From contig DIPE01000059.1 in the NCBI GenBank assembly GCA_002427015.1, positions 459-8,212 on the forward strand: a DNA stretch of 7,754 nt, given 5' to 3'. Of the stretch, positions 1 to 5,870 are shown in pieces (within the stretch, counting starts at the first letter, position 1; each line of letters begins with the position of its first letter). The DNA comes from Firmicutes bacterium UBA5496. GTDB lineage: Bacteria > Bacillota > Proteinivoracia > UBA4975. The position numbers and the translations under genes were made by a program. The notes under the pieces are model-generated. The model saw only the letters and a program-made list of their open reading frames with translations, did not search any database and was not told where the DNA came from.

Positions 1-668
1 GCCAGGCCCGCCACCACGCCTAAATCGTGGGTAATGAGGATGATGGCAGTGTTTAGTTCCTGGCGGATATTTTTGAGCACTTCGATTATCTGAGCCTGAA
101 TGGTCACGTCAAGGGCGGTGGTAGGTTCGTCGGCAATTAAAAGCATGGGGTCGCAGGCCAGAGCCATGGCAATCAAAACCCGCTGGCGCATGCCGCCGCT
201 GAGCTCATGGGGATAGGATTTCATCCGGGCTTTGGGTTCGGGAATTCCTACCAGGTCAAGCAGTTCAATTGCCCGGGCATTTGCCTGAGGCTGGCTCATA
301 TTTTTGTGCAGCCGCAGAATTTCCGTAATTTGCGTGCGCACGCTGAGGACGGGATTGAGGGAAGTCATTGAATCCTGGAAGATGACGCTGATGGCATTGC
401 CCCGAATCTTTTGCATCTGCGCCTCGGACTTGGTGAGGATTTCCTCCTTATTGAACAAGATGGAGCCTCCCGTTATTTTCCCGGGGGGAGTAGGAATCAG
501 GCGCATGATCGATTGGGCGGTAACGCTTTTGCCGCAGCCGGATTCCCCAACAATCGCCAAGACTTCACCGGCATTGAGGTCAAAGCTGACCTTGCGCACG
601 GCCCTGACCACGCCGGCATAGGTCCGAAATTCAACTTCCAAATCCCTTACTTGCAAGAGAGTATTCAT
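1..668 (-). CDS. oppD: Oligopeptide ABC transporter ATP-binding protein OppD/DppD (3' end beyond window)
   Basis: This is the ATPase subunit of a peptide importer. It hydrolyses ATP on the cytoplasmic face to drive OppB/OppC. Translating the minus strand from the ATG at 668-666 gives 222 uninterrupted residues with every ABC hallmark in order: Walker A GESGCGKS (41-48), Q-loop FQDS (Gln98), signature LSGGMRQR (156-163), Walker B LLIADEP (176-182) with the D-loop ALD, and switch His in THDLG (His214). The GESGCGKS and LSGGMRQR forms are typical of the OppD/DppD family. The SD AGGTGA (673-678) overlaps the oppC stop codon (677-679), which implies coupled translation. Family members have about 320-340 residues, so roughly the last third, including the C-terminal oligopeptide-transporter extension, lies past the left edge, probably followed by oppF. 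Opp rather than Dpp is inferred from the binding protein. Confidence 0.93.
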   Translation of the reverse strand, partial: MNTLLQVRDLEVEFRTYAGVVRAVRKVSFDLNAGEVLAIVGESGCGKSVTAQSIMRLIPTPPGKITGGSILFNKEEILTKSEAQMQKIRGNAISVIFQDSMTSLNPVLSVRTQITEILRLHKNMSQPQANARAIELLDLVGIPEPKARMKSYPHELSGGMRQRVLIAMALACDPMLLIADEPTTALDVTIQAQIIEVLKNIRQELNTAIILITHDLGVVAGL

Positions 669-676
669 CTTTTCAC

Positions 677-1606
677 CTACTTCCGCATCTTGGGATCTAA
701 GGCGTCGCGCAAGCCATCGCCGATAAAGTTAAAGGCCAGCAGAGTGATGCAGATAGACAGAGCCGGGAATACCAGCAAATGGGGAAAGGATTTTAGCGCC
801 GGCAGTGCATCGGAGGCCAACATGCCCCAGCTGGCCATGGGTGCAGACACGCCAAGGCCGATAAAACTGAGGAAGGACTCAGTGAAAATTGCTTCCGGAA
901 TGGAAATTGTCGCGGTGACAATTATCGGACCCATTACGTTGGGAATAAGGTGCTGCAGCAAGATTTTCTTTTTGGGGGCGCCGATGGTGGTGGCGGCGAG
1001 GATAAATTCCTGTTCCTTTAGGCTCAAGATTTGGCCCCGGACAATCCGGGCCATAGGCAGCCAATAGACAATGCCCAGGGCGAGAAAAATGCTGAACAGG
1101 CTGACCCCTTTGCTGCCTTCCGGGTCCAAGAGCACAATGAGCATAATCACCCAGAGGAGAAAGGGGATGCTGTACATGACGTCCACGAAGCGCATCATGA
1201 GATTGTCTACCCAGCCGCCAATGAGGCCGCTGATGCCGCCAAATAATACCCCGATTACAAAAGTGGTGATTGCTGCCACAAAGCCCACCGACAAAGAGAT
1301 GCGGGCGCCGTACAAAGTTCTCACTAATATATCCCTGCCCAGGTTATCGGTGCCAAAGGGGTGCGCCCAGCAGGGCTTAAGATTGATTTTGGTAAAGTCC
1401 TGATCAGAGTAGGAATAGGGAGAAAGGAATGGACCGACAATCGCAGTCAGCACAAGCAGCGCTATAAAGATCAGACTGGCCATTGCCAGGGGGTTTTTCT
1501 TCAGGCGCCGCCAGGCATCCTGCCAGTAGGTAATACTGGGCCGCGCCTCATCTGCCAGAACTTCATTCTTATCAATGGGTTTAAATAGTTCGGGAGATAG
1601 AGCCAT
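677..1606 (-). CDS. oppC: Oligopeptide ABC transporter permease OppC/DppC
   Basis: This is one of the two membrane permeases that form the peptide channel; it pairs with OppB and docks on the ATPases. The 309-residue length is normal for the family. The N-terminal tail (about 1-40) precedes TM1 (about 41-62). The OppC-type motif HPFGTDNLGRD lies at 82-92. Further hydrophobic segments lie at about 105-130, 145-162, 170-186, 225-250 and 278-296. The cytoplasmic EAA loop that contacts the ATPase spans about 200-223 (EFILAATTIGAPKKK then HLIPN). The C-terminus DGLRDALDP is characteristic. The ATG at 1606-1604 is preceded by AAAGGAG (1613-1619), which lies inside the last codons of oppB; only 4 bases separate the two genes. 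I see no sign of damage. Confidence 0.95.
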   Translation of the reverse strand: MALSPELFKPIDKNEVLADEARPSITYWQDAWRRLKKNPLAMASLIFIALLVLTAIVGPFLSPYSYSDQDFTKINLKPCWAHPFGTDNLGRDILVRTLYGARISLSVGFVAAITTFVIGVLFGGISGLIGGWVDNLMMRFVDVMYSIPFLLWVIMLIVLLDPEGSKGVSLFSIFLALGIVYWLPMARIVRGQILSLKEQEFILAATTIGAPKKKILLQHLIPNVMGPIIVTATISIPEAIFTESFLSFIGLGVSAPMASWGMLASDALPALKSFPHLLVFPALSICITLLAFNFIGDGLRDALDPKMRK

Positions 1607-1610
1607 CGTC

Positions 1611-2540
1611 CTACTCCTTTCTTTCCGTTAATTTTATTCTTGGGTCAAACAGGGAATAGGCGATGTCCACCAGCATGTTTAGGCCAATCAAAAAGATGCT
1701 GTAAAATACCGTCATCCCAAGAATTACAGTATAGTCGCGGTTATAGATGCTTGTAACAAAGTGCTTGCCCAGGCCGGGAACAGCAAAGATATTCTCCACC
1801 ACAAAGGTGCCGGTGATAATTCCTGCCAGCAGCGGTCCTGAATAAGTGAGGACGGGGATAATGGCGTTCTTTATCGCATGAATCCAGACAACCCGCCTCT
1901 TGGGCAATCCCTTGGCTTTGGCAGTCTTCATATAATCCTGGTTCAAAACATCCAGCATGCTGGACCGGGTCAGGCGGGCAATATATGCCGTCGGCAGAGC
2001 CGACAGGGAAATGGCCGGCATGATAATATGCAATGGCGTTCCCCAGGTCGCTGCCGGCAGCAAGCCCAGCTTATAGGATAAAATCAGCATCAGCAGTGTG
2101 CCTAAGATAAAACTGGGAATAGCAACGCCCAAGGTGCTGAAGGACATGGTCAAGTAGTCTAAGAAATTACCCTGATTTAAGGCGGCCATTATTCCGGCGC
2201 TGACACCCAAAGTTAAGGCGATGGCGAAGGCTACTAAACCTAGCTGCAGGGACACCGGGAACCGGCGGGAAATTATCCCGTTGACAGTTTGGCCGCGGTA
2301 TTTAAAGGAGGGGCCTAGATCTCCTTTGAGCAAATTGAGCAGGTAGTCTTTGTACTGGACAAGCAGCGGATCATTCAATTTATATCTTGCTTCGATATTT
2401 TCTTTGATTGCTGGCGGCAAGACTTTATCCCTTTGGAATGGCCCCCCTGGAATTGCGTGCATGACAAAAAAGGTCACCGTGATTACTACCCAGATGGCCA
2501 GGATTGCCGACAACAGACGCCGTACAAGAAAGTCAAGCAT
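1611..2540 (-). CDS. oppB: Oligopeptide ABC transporter permease OppB/DppB
   Basis: This is the first permease subunit of the peptide importer and the partner of OppC. The start is the ATG at 2540-2538, because the SD AAGGAG (2550-2555) lies 9 bases before it. The in-frame TTG at 2549 abuts that SD and is unusable. This gives 309 residues beginning MLDFLVRRLL, a classical OppB N-terminus. TM1 is at about 7-29, followed by the extracytoplasmic segment containing PGGPF (32-36). Five further membrane segments lie at about 95-120, 130-157, 170-188, 229-250 and 272-298. The EAA loop is at about 202-229 (DYMKTAKAKGLP then HAIKNAIIP). The C-terminal FDPR motif is present. The gene lies 75 bases downstream of oppA, across a 13-bp-stem hairpin that may set expression below that of oppA. 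Confidence 0.95.
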   Translation of the reverse strand: MLDFLVRRLLSAILAIWVVITVTFFVMHAIPGGPFQRDKVLPPAIKENIEARYKLNDPLLVQYKDYLLNLLKGDLGPSFKYRGQTVNGIISRRFPVSLQLGLVAFAIALTLGVSAGIMAALNQGNFLDYLTMSFSTLGVAIPSFILGTLLMLILSYKLGLLPAATWGTPLHIIMPAISLSALPTAYIARLTRSSMLDVLNQDYMKTAKAKGLPKRRVVWIHAIKNAIIPVLTYSGPLLAGIITGTFVVENIFAVPGLGKHFVTSIYNRDYTVILGMTVFYSIFLIGLNMLVDIAYSLFDPRIKLTERKE

Positions 2541-2549
2541 GAGCAGCAA

Positions 2550-2555
2550 CTCCTT
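2550..2555 (-). promoter_or_regulatory. oppB ribosome binding site
   Basis: AAGGAG on the minus strand, 9 bases before the ATG at 2540. It decides the start against the in-frame TTG at 2549, which directly abuts it. Confidence 0.8.
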
Positions 2556-2569
2556 AATTTAAAAGATGA

Positions 2570-2600
2570 GAGGTATACCAAAGCATGTTTGGTATACCTC
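2570..2600 (-). terminator. Intercistronic hairpin between oppA and oppB (attenuating terminator or mRNA stabiliser)
   Basis: A perfect inverted repeat has 13-nt arms at 2570-2582 (GAGGTATACCAAA) and 2588-2600 with a 5-nt loop. In the direction of transcription (minus strand) it follows the oppA stop and is followed by TCATCTTTTAAATTA, a T-rich but interrupted stretch. This fits a partial terminator or a 3' stabiliser that raises oppA mRNA over the permease genes, an arrangement known for binding-protein operons. An operator is also possible because GGTATACC is itself palindromic, but an internal operon position argues for an RNA role. Confidence 0.7.
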
Positions 2601-2615
2601 CACTGCTTTGAGGCA

Positions 2616-4205
2616 TTATTCAGTGATATATGCTGTTTTGAAGTCTACGCCGCCAATGATAATGGAGCTATAGCCCTTCAGTTTCTCGGAAACCATGGCA
2701 GGCAGGGTGTAATAGTAGATAGGAATAATCGGCATTTCTTCCATGAAGATGTCTTCCAGCCTGTGCAGTTTGTCGTTGCGGGTGCTCATATTCCCTTCCA
2801 CCAGACACTCAGCTACCAGCCGGTCATATTCCGCATTGCTGAAACGGCTGTTATTGTTGCCGTTGCCTGTAGTCCACATATCCAGGAAGGTGTTGGGATC
2901 GTTGTAGTCGCCAATCCAGCCGGCCCGGGCAACGGTAAAGGCGCCTTCATCCCGGGACTGCAGGTAGGTGCCCCACTCCTGGTTGGTAAGGGTCACATTG
3001 GTAATGCCCAGATTCTTCTTCCACATTTCCTGAATTGCCTCGGCAATCAGCTTGTGGCCTTCGGATGTGTTGTAGAGAATTTCAAAGGCCGGGAAACCTT
3101 CACCGTCGGGATAGCCTGCCGCAGCCAGCAATTCTTTGGCTAAGGACAAATTCTCCTCAAAATAGTCGCCGCCTTTGTCCCGGAAGTCGCTGCCATTAGG
3201 CTCGGGGATTCCCGGAGGCACAAAGGCAAATGCCGGAAGCTGTCCGCCTTGGGTAACATTTTCGACGATAGCCTGGCGGTCAATGGCCATGGCCAGGGCC
3301 TTGCGCACCCGGATGTCGTCAAAGGGCGCCTTCTCCAAGTTGAAGATGTAGTAGTAGGTGCCCAGATAGGGGAAGATATGCAGTTCCGGCATAGACTTAA
3401 GTCTGGGGATCTCCTGACCGGGGACGGTGTTAGTCATATGAAGCTCGCCGTTTTCAAACATGGTCAGCTCGGTGCTGGCGTTTTCCACCATGGAGAAGAT
3501 CAGGCGGTCAGCCTTGACAGCGCCGGCGTCCCAGTAATTCTCATTGGGGACAAACTCCATCTTGTTCTCTGCCCACTTCACCATCTTAAAGGGGCCGTTG
3601 CCTACAGTAGTTTCTACACTAAGATGCCAGCTTTCGGGATCTGCCTCGACATTTTTCTTGTATACCGGATAATAGGTCTTAAAGGACACCAAGGAGAGGA
3701 AATAAGGTGTGGGGCCAACGAGTTTGACCTTTAATGTCAGGTCATCCACAGCTTCGATGCCAATGTCGTCAGCGCTTCCTTCTCCAGCGTTATATGCTTC
3801 TGCCCCCAGGATGGGGTAGAGCATGTAGGCATAGTCGGCTGCAAGTTCAGGGTCCAGAGCCCGCTTCCAGGACCAGACTAAGTCATGGGAAGTAACTGCT
3901 TCGCCATTTGCCCATGTGGACTCCCGGAGATGGAACGTATATTCTGTCTTGTCTTCGCTGATGTCCCAGCTCTTTGCCAGGGCAGCCTGGGGTTGACCCA
4001 GGGCATTCATCCTGGTTAGTCCTTCGTAGATTTGAAGCATGATTGTTGCTTCCGGAATGCCAGTAGACAGATGCACGTCCATGGTCTCAGGTTCAGTGCC
4101 CACATTATAACGAATTACCATTTCATCATCTTTCTTGCCAGTGCATCCGGCTAAGCTGGCTACCAGGAGCAGGAACACAAATAACAACGCCAAGCTTTTC
4201 TTCAA
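2616..4205 (-). CDS. oppA: Oligopeptide ABC transporter substrate-binding lipoprotein OppA (SBP family 5)
   Basis: This is the extracytoplasmic receptor of the importer. It is anchored by an N-terminal lipid and delivers peptides to OppB/OppC. I place the start at the TTG 4205-4203, giving 529 residues, because AAAGGGGG (4213-4220) precedes it by 7 bases and translation then begins directly with a lipoprotein signal: LKKS, a hydrophobic core (about 5-19) and the lipobox LAGC with Cys21. An upstream in-frame GTG (4265) or ATG (4235) would add a non-signal N-terminus. Family-5 features are the early TEPETMDVH segment, the Y-EGL region (about 60-64), GNGPFK (about 202-207), RVRKALAMAIDR (about 299-310), and GDYNDPNTFLD (about 432-442), which favours an OppA-type oligopeptide receptor over a nickel or dipeptide receptor. 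Substrate specificity cannot be read from the sequence. Confidence 0.94.
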   Translation of the reverse strand: MKKSLALLFVFLLLVASLAGCTGKKDDEMVIRYNVGTEPETMDVHLSTGIPEATIMLQIYEGLTRMNALGQPQAALAKSWDISEDKTEYTFHLRESTWANGEAVTSHDLVWSWKRALDPELAADYAYMLYPILGAEAYNAGEGSADDIGIEAVDDLTLKVKLVGPTPYFLSLVSFKTYYPVYKKNVEADPESWHLSVETTVGNGPFKMVKWAENKMEFVPNENYWDAGAVKADRLIFSMVENASTELTMFENGELHMTNTVPGQEIPRLKSMPELHIFPYLGTYYYIFNLEKAPFDDIRVRKALAMAIDRQAIVENVTQGGQLPAFAFVPPGIPEPNGSDFRDKGGDYFEENLSLAKELLAAAGYPDGEGFPAFEILYNTSEGHKLIAEAIQEMWKKNLGITNVTLTNQEWGTYLQSRDEGAFTVARAGWIGDYNDPNTFLDMWTTGNGNNNSRFSNAEYDRLVAECLVEGNMSTRNDKLHRLEDIFMEEMPIIPIYYYTLPAMVSEKLKGYSSIIIGGVDFKTAYITE

Positions 4206-4212
4206 GAATATA

Positions 4213-4220
4213 CCCCCTTT
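4213..4220 (-). promoter_or_regulatory. oppA ribosome binding site deciding a TTG start
   Basis: AAAGGGGG on the minus strand lies 7 bases before the TTG at 4205. It selects the start that gives a textbook lipoprotein signal peptide. A second SD-like stretch, AGGAGGTGAG (4261-4270), has no usable start codon at proper distance. Confidence 0.75.
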
Positions 4221-4276
4221 ATTATTGATTTGCATCCGCTTTGAATTTGCCGGGTGTATACTCACCTCCTAAGACC

Positions 4277-4288
4277 GTCTTGCAAGAC
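4277..4288. repeat. Perfect 12-bp palindrome in the oppA leader
   Basis: GTCTTGCAAGAC reads the same on both strands. It sits about 70 bases upstream of the oppA start. It could be a protein-binding half-site pair or a chance palindrome; nothing else in the sequence decides this. It overlaps the -35 of the possible plus-strand promoter at 4280-4309. Confidence 0.4.
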
Positions 4289-4309
4289 AAGTCCGCTGTG
4301 CCGTATAAA
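4280..4309 (+). promoter_or_regulatory. Possible sigma-A-type promoter on the plus strand
   Basis: TTGCAA (4280-4285), an 18-base spacer, then TATAAA (4304-4309). The -10 matches consensus at 5 of 6 positions and the -35 at 4 of 6. A transcript starting near 4316 would run to the strong plus-strand terminator ending at 4570, giving roughly 250 nt. This rests on pattern matching only. Confidence 0.3.
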
Positions 4310-4345
4310 CGCATCTATGTTGTGTTGCTGTACTATTCTATACGC

Positions 4346-4363
4346 ATGCAGAAAATCCTGCAT
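4346..4363. promoter_or_regulatory. Dyad ATGCAG-N6-CTGCAT, candidate operator upstream of oppA
   Basis: An 18-bp interrupted palindrome lies directly upstream, on the minus strand, of TAGAAT (4335-4340), a 5-of-6 match to a -10 box. No good -35 hexamer lies at the right distance, so if this is the oppA promoter it would be weak or activator-dependent and the dyad would be well placed as a regulator site. I cannot name the regulator. Confidence 0.35.
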
Positions 4364-4419
4364 TTTATGGAAGGGGAATCGTTAAATAATAGTTTTTTTA
4401 CCAAAAACGAGGCAATCAA

Positions 4420-4447
4420 AAGGCTCCTGGGTAAGTCCAGGAGCCTT
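4420..4447 (-). terminator. Rho-independent terminator after the metallo-hydrolase relic
   Basis: A perfect 11-bp stem has arms AAGGCTCCTGG at 4420-4430 and its complement at 4437-4447, with a 6-nt loop. Read on the minus strand, the stem is followed by TTTTGATTG (the first two T lying in the stem). The TAA stop of the 31-codon relic (4446-4448) overlaps the upstream arm, a normal terminator position, so I assign it to that vanished gene. It would also shield oppA from upstream transcription. The plus-strand side (AATTTTG) is weaker. Confidence 0.75.
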
Positions 4448-4541
4448 AATTTTGAACGATTTCCCAACCAAGCAGGGACTGCCACAGCTGAAAATAATCA
4501 AAATCTGCGCCCACAGTCTGAGCAATAGTGTCACCGCTCAT
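4446..4541 (-). pseudogene. Relic of a metallo-beta-lactamase-fold hydrolase gene (C-terminal fragment only)
   Basis: The minus strand encodes 31 codons from an ATG at 4541-4539 to a TAA at 4448-4446. Residues 4-23 read DTIAQTVGADFDY then FQ then LWQSL. They align with residues 247-270 of the intact hydrolase at 6414-7319 (DAIAQTIGGDFDY, AAFQRQ, LWQSL), with two 2-residue gaps. At DNA level 4474-4490 is identical to 6511-6527, and the neighbouring 11-base TAATCAAAATC block is also identical. The catalytic domain is absent, and upstream of the ATG the match ends in the plus-strand terminator. The terminator at 4420-4447 follows normally. I interpret this as the 3' stump of an older paralogue, not a functional short gene, although a short peptide cannot be excluded. 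Confidence 0.75.
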
Positions 4542-4570
4542 TTTCCTTGTCGGGAAAAGAGCGGTTTTTT
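4533..4570 (+). terminator. Strong plus-strand rho-independent terminator without a recognised gene before it
   Basis: ACCGCTC (4533-4539) pairs with GAGCGGT (4559-4565), and TTTTCC (4541-4546) pairs with GGAAAA (4553-4558), with a single bulged A at 4540 and a 6-nt loop. Six consecutive T (4565-4570) follow. I see no plus-strand protein gene upstream. It may block readthrough into the mobile element at whose edge it sits, or end a non-coding transcript. Confidence 0.8.
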
Positions 4571-4585
4571 CTTTCCGAGATCTAA

Positions 4586-5213
4586 ATCTTCCGATTCAAA
4601 TGCACTGCCTGTGGCAAGACTCGCAGCGTTCTGCCATCTTTCTTAAGACACCACCATACAGCAGCCTTGGATGTCCAAGAACTTGTTGTGCAAAGCCACA
4701 GCAAGGGGGTTGCTCTAAGAGTAATTTCCGAGCAACTGCCTTCGCAACTCGCTTTTTCCGAGAAGACCCTCTGGCGTTGGAAGAATTACTGGCAGAAGTT
4801 GCTGGATAATCTTAAACTAGACTTCTGGCCCACAGTACTGGCCCGCTTCCCGCATCTTCTGCTCCCCCGGGGAAGCAACACCCCAGGCAACAGATGGGGC
4901 TTAGCCAGACAACTGCGCCTGGCAGGGGCCTCCCGCAACGAAATGCTGGTGAAAACCGAGGGCTACCGCCGTTTTGAAGCGGAAGATGCCCATGTAATCT
5001 GGCAATCCGACTTCCAACATACCCTATATCTTCCTGACCCCCAAGATCCCAAACGCAAGAAGAAGGCAATGTTATTTGCCATATTATGTGGTACAGGCTC
5101 AGTTCTATTGGGATGAAAAGCTGCCTCGCTTGGAAGACAGCATGAAGAAAGCCATCCTTCGCTGGGGAATACCTGAGCAATTTTACTGTGACAATGGTCG
5201 CTTAAGCCTGTAA
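4586..5213 (+). pseudogene. Relic of a DDE/integrase-core (rve-type) transposase, truncated and frameshifted
   Basis: The first frame (to about 5087) opens with a zinc-ribbon-like C-T-A-C-G-K at 4601-4618. It continues with a helix-turn-helix-like stretch (SEKTLWRWK, near 4769-4795) and an integrase-core start WQSDFQH, whose Asp (5009-5011) would be the first catalytic acidic residue. After AMLFAIL (5066-5086) the reading shifts one base, and the match resumes as VQAQFYWDEKLPRLED up to FYCDNG. Its Asp (5190-5192) would be the second catalytic residue. The DDYSR-like segment normally found between the two is missing, so a small deletion caused the shift. The third acidic residue and the rest of the core are gone; a TAA follows at 5211. 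An in-frame TAA at 4583 and the lack of any start show 5' truncation. The closest group is probably IS481-like, but I am not certain. Confidence 0.8.
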
Positions 5214-5267
5214 CATCCTTCAGCAGGAATTAGTGTAGTGGATTCTATTGCTTTCCAATTGAATCTA

Positions 5268-5287
5268 TCGACAGTATTCGACAATAT
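5268..5287. repeat. Tandem 10-bp direct repeat at a promoter
   Basis: TCGACAGTAT is followed immediately by TCGACAATAT, 9 of 10 identical. The second copy supplies the -35 hexamer of the promoter at 5278-5305. It may be a regulator site or chance. Confidence 0.45.
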
Positions 5288-5305
5288 TTTCATTCCGATT
5301 ATGAT
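5278..5305 (+). promoter_or_regulatory. Sigma-A-type promoter of the broken peptidase-like gene
   Basis: TCGACA (-35, 5278-5283), a 16-base spacer, and TATGAT (-10, 5300-5305). Each hexamer differs from consensus at one position. The expected start near 5312 leaves about 25 bases before the ATG at 5337, a normal leader, so this promoter is consistent with the ribosome binding site at 5323-5329. Confidence 0.6.
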
Positions 5306-5322
5306 AACTTTTGAAAAAGTCG

Positions 5323-5329
5323 AAGGAGG
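5323..5329 (+). promoter_or_regulatory. Strong ribosome binding site before a 7-codon remnant ORF
   Basis: AAGGAGG is spaced 7 bases from ATG 5337-5339. Only seven codons follow (MKSKLAK) before TGA at 5358-5360. Such a good initiation region in front of almost nothing suggests that the original gene began here. Confidence 0.75.
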
Positions 5330-5336
5330 AAAGATA

Positions 5337-5850
5337 ATGAAATCCAAATTAGCGAAGTGATTTCACTAATCATATAGTGAAAATGGCCGATTATGTGGCA
5401 CCAATAGTGTTGTACCATGTCGATCCAACATACGGAATCATTGTTCCAATTAACATTGGTGTACCATCTCTGTCCTATTTCACGCATGGTGTAGAAAAGT
5501 ATGCCTCCAACCGAGATGTAAGTCTCTCCGGATATTGGAGTTCAGATGAACCCAACTTTGAGAATGGAGTAAAGTATGTTAAAAGGGGATTATCCCGGAA
5601 TTCGCCTGTGGCTTTGATTACCTTTTATAACCCCAAGCTTTCCGAAGTCGAGTGGACGAGCCCTTATGGTACAAAGGAAATCCAAAGTTTCAACTGGCAT
5701 TGGGTGACTATTACTTCAATTACTGAGGATCTAATTAGCCAGCAGACAACTATCAAAGTGTCTAGTTGGGGAGGTTATGCTATTTTGGATCTAAGGGAGG
5801 TTATTGAAGAAGAAACTATATGTTGGGGACTAATGTTCTTTGAACCATAA
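5337..5850 (+). pseudogene. C39-like (papain-fold) peptidase gene, probably 5'-deleted; C-terminal half open from 5353
   Basis: The original start is probably ATG 5337 (good promoter and SD), but that frame stops at codon 7. The long frame, open from the codon after a TAG at 5350-5352, gives 157 residues if started at GTG 5377 (or fewer from ATG 5383); neither start has a ribosome binding site. The long frame carries a run of features seen in C39-like peptidase proteins: a PVALITF strand (from about 78), NWHWVTITSI with a candidate catalytic His (about 106-115), and VSSWGGY (about 129-135), whose polar residues could complete the active site. The catalytic Cys region should lie N-terminal and is absent, so the product should be inactive as a peptidase. 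No signal peptide remains. The family call rests on motif resemblance only. The stop lies 11-20 bases before the next gene, suggesting one operon. A and T content is higher than in the opp operon. Confidence 0.55.
5362..5381. repeat. Inverted repeat at the frame break
   Basis: TTCACTA (5362-5368) and TAGTGAA (5375-5381) are perfect complements separated by 6 bases. The repeat sits exactly between the 7-codon ORF and the open C-terminal half and includes the GTG at 5377. Such a short repeat could mark a deletion scar or hide the GTG in a hairpin. Confidence 0.4.
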
Positions 5851-5870
5851 CGGAAATAAGGGTGAGTTAT

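Noticed and set aside
411..1067. Long plus-strand ORF opposite oppC/oppD
   Set aside because: It is antisense to two clear ABC transporter genes, has no recognisable domain and no ribosome binding site.
2433..3143. Plus-strand ORF of 236 codons opposite oppA
   Set aside because: It is a shadow of oppA codon structure, with no start signal or family resemblance.
4206..4265. Extended oppA start at GTG 4265 or ATG 4235
   Set aside because: The extra residues precede the signal peptide and do not resemble one. The good SD at 4213-4220 points to TTG 4205.
4206..4420. Riboswitch or T-box leader for the opp operon
   Set aside because: The leader has only short palindromes. I see no T-box motif, no conserved aptamer core and no terminator between promoter and oppA.
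4241..4528. Plus-strand ORF of 95 codons (or from ATG 4367)
   Set aside because: It has no Shine-Dalgarno site and reads antisense through a hairpin terminator and the hydrolase relic.
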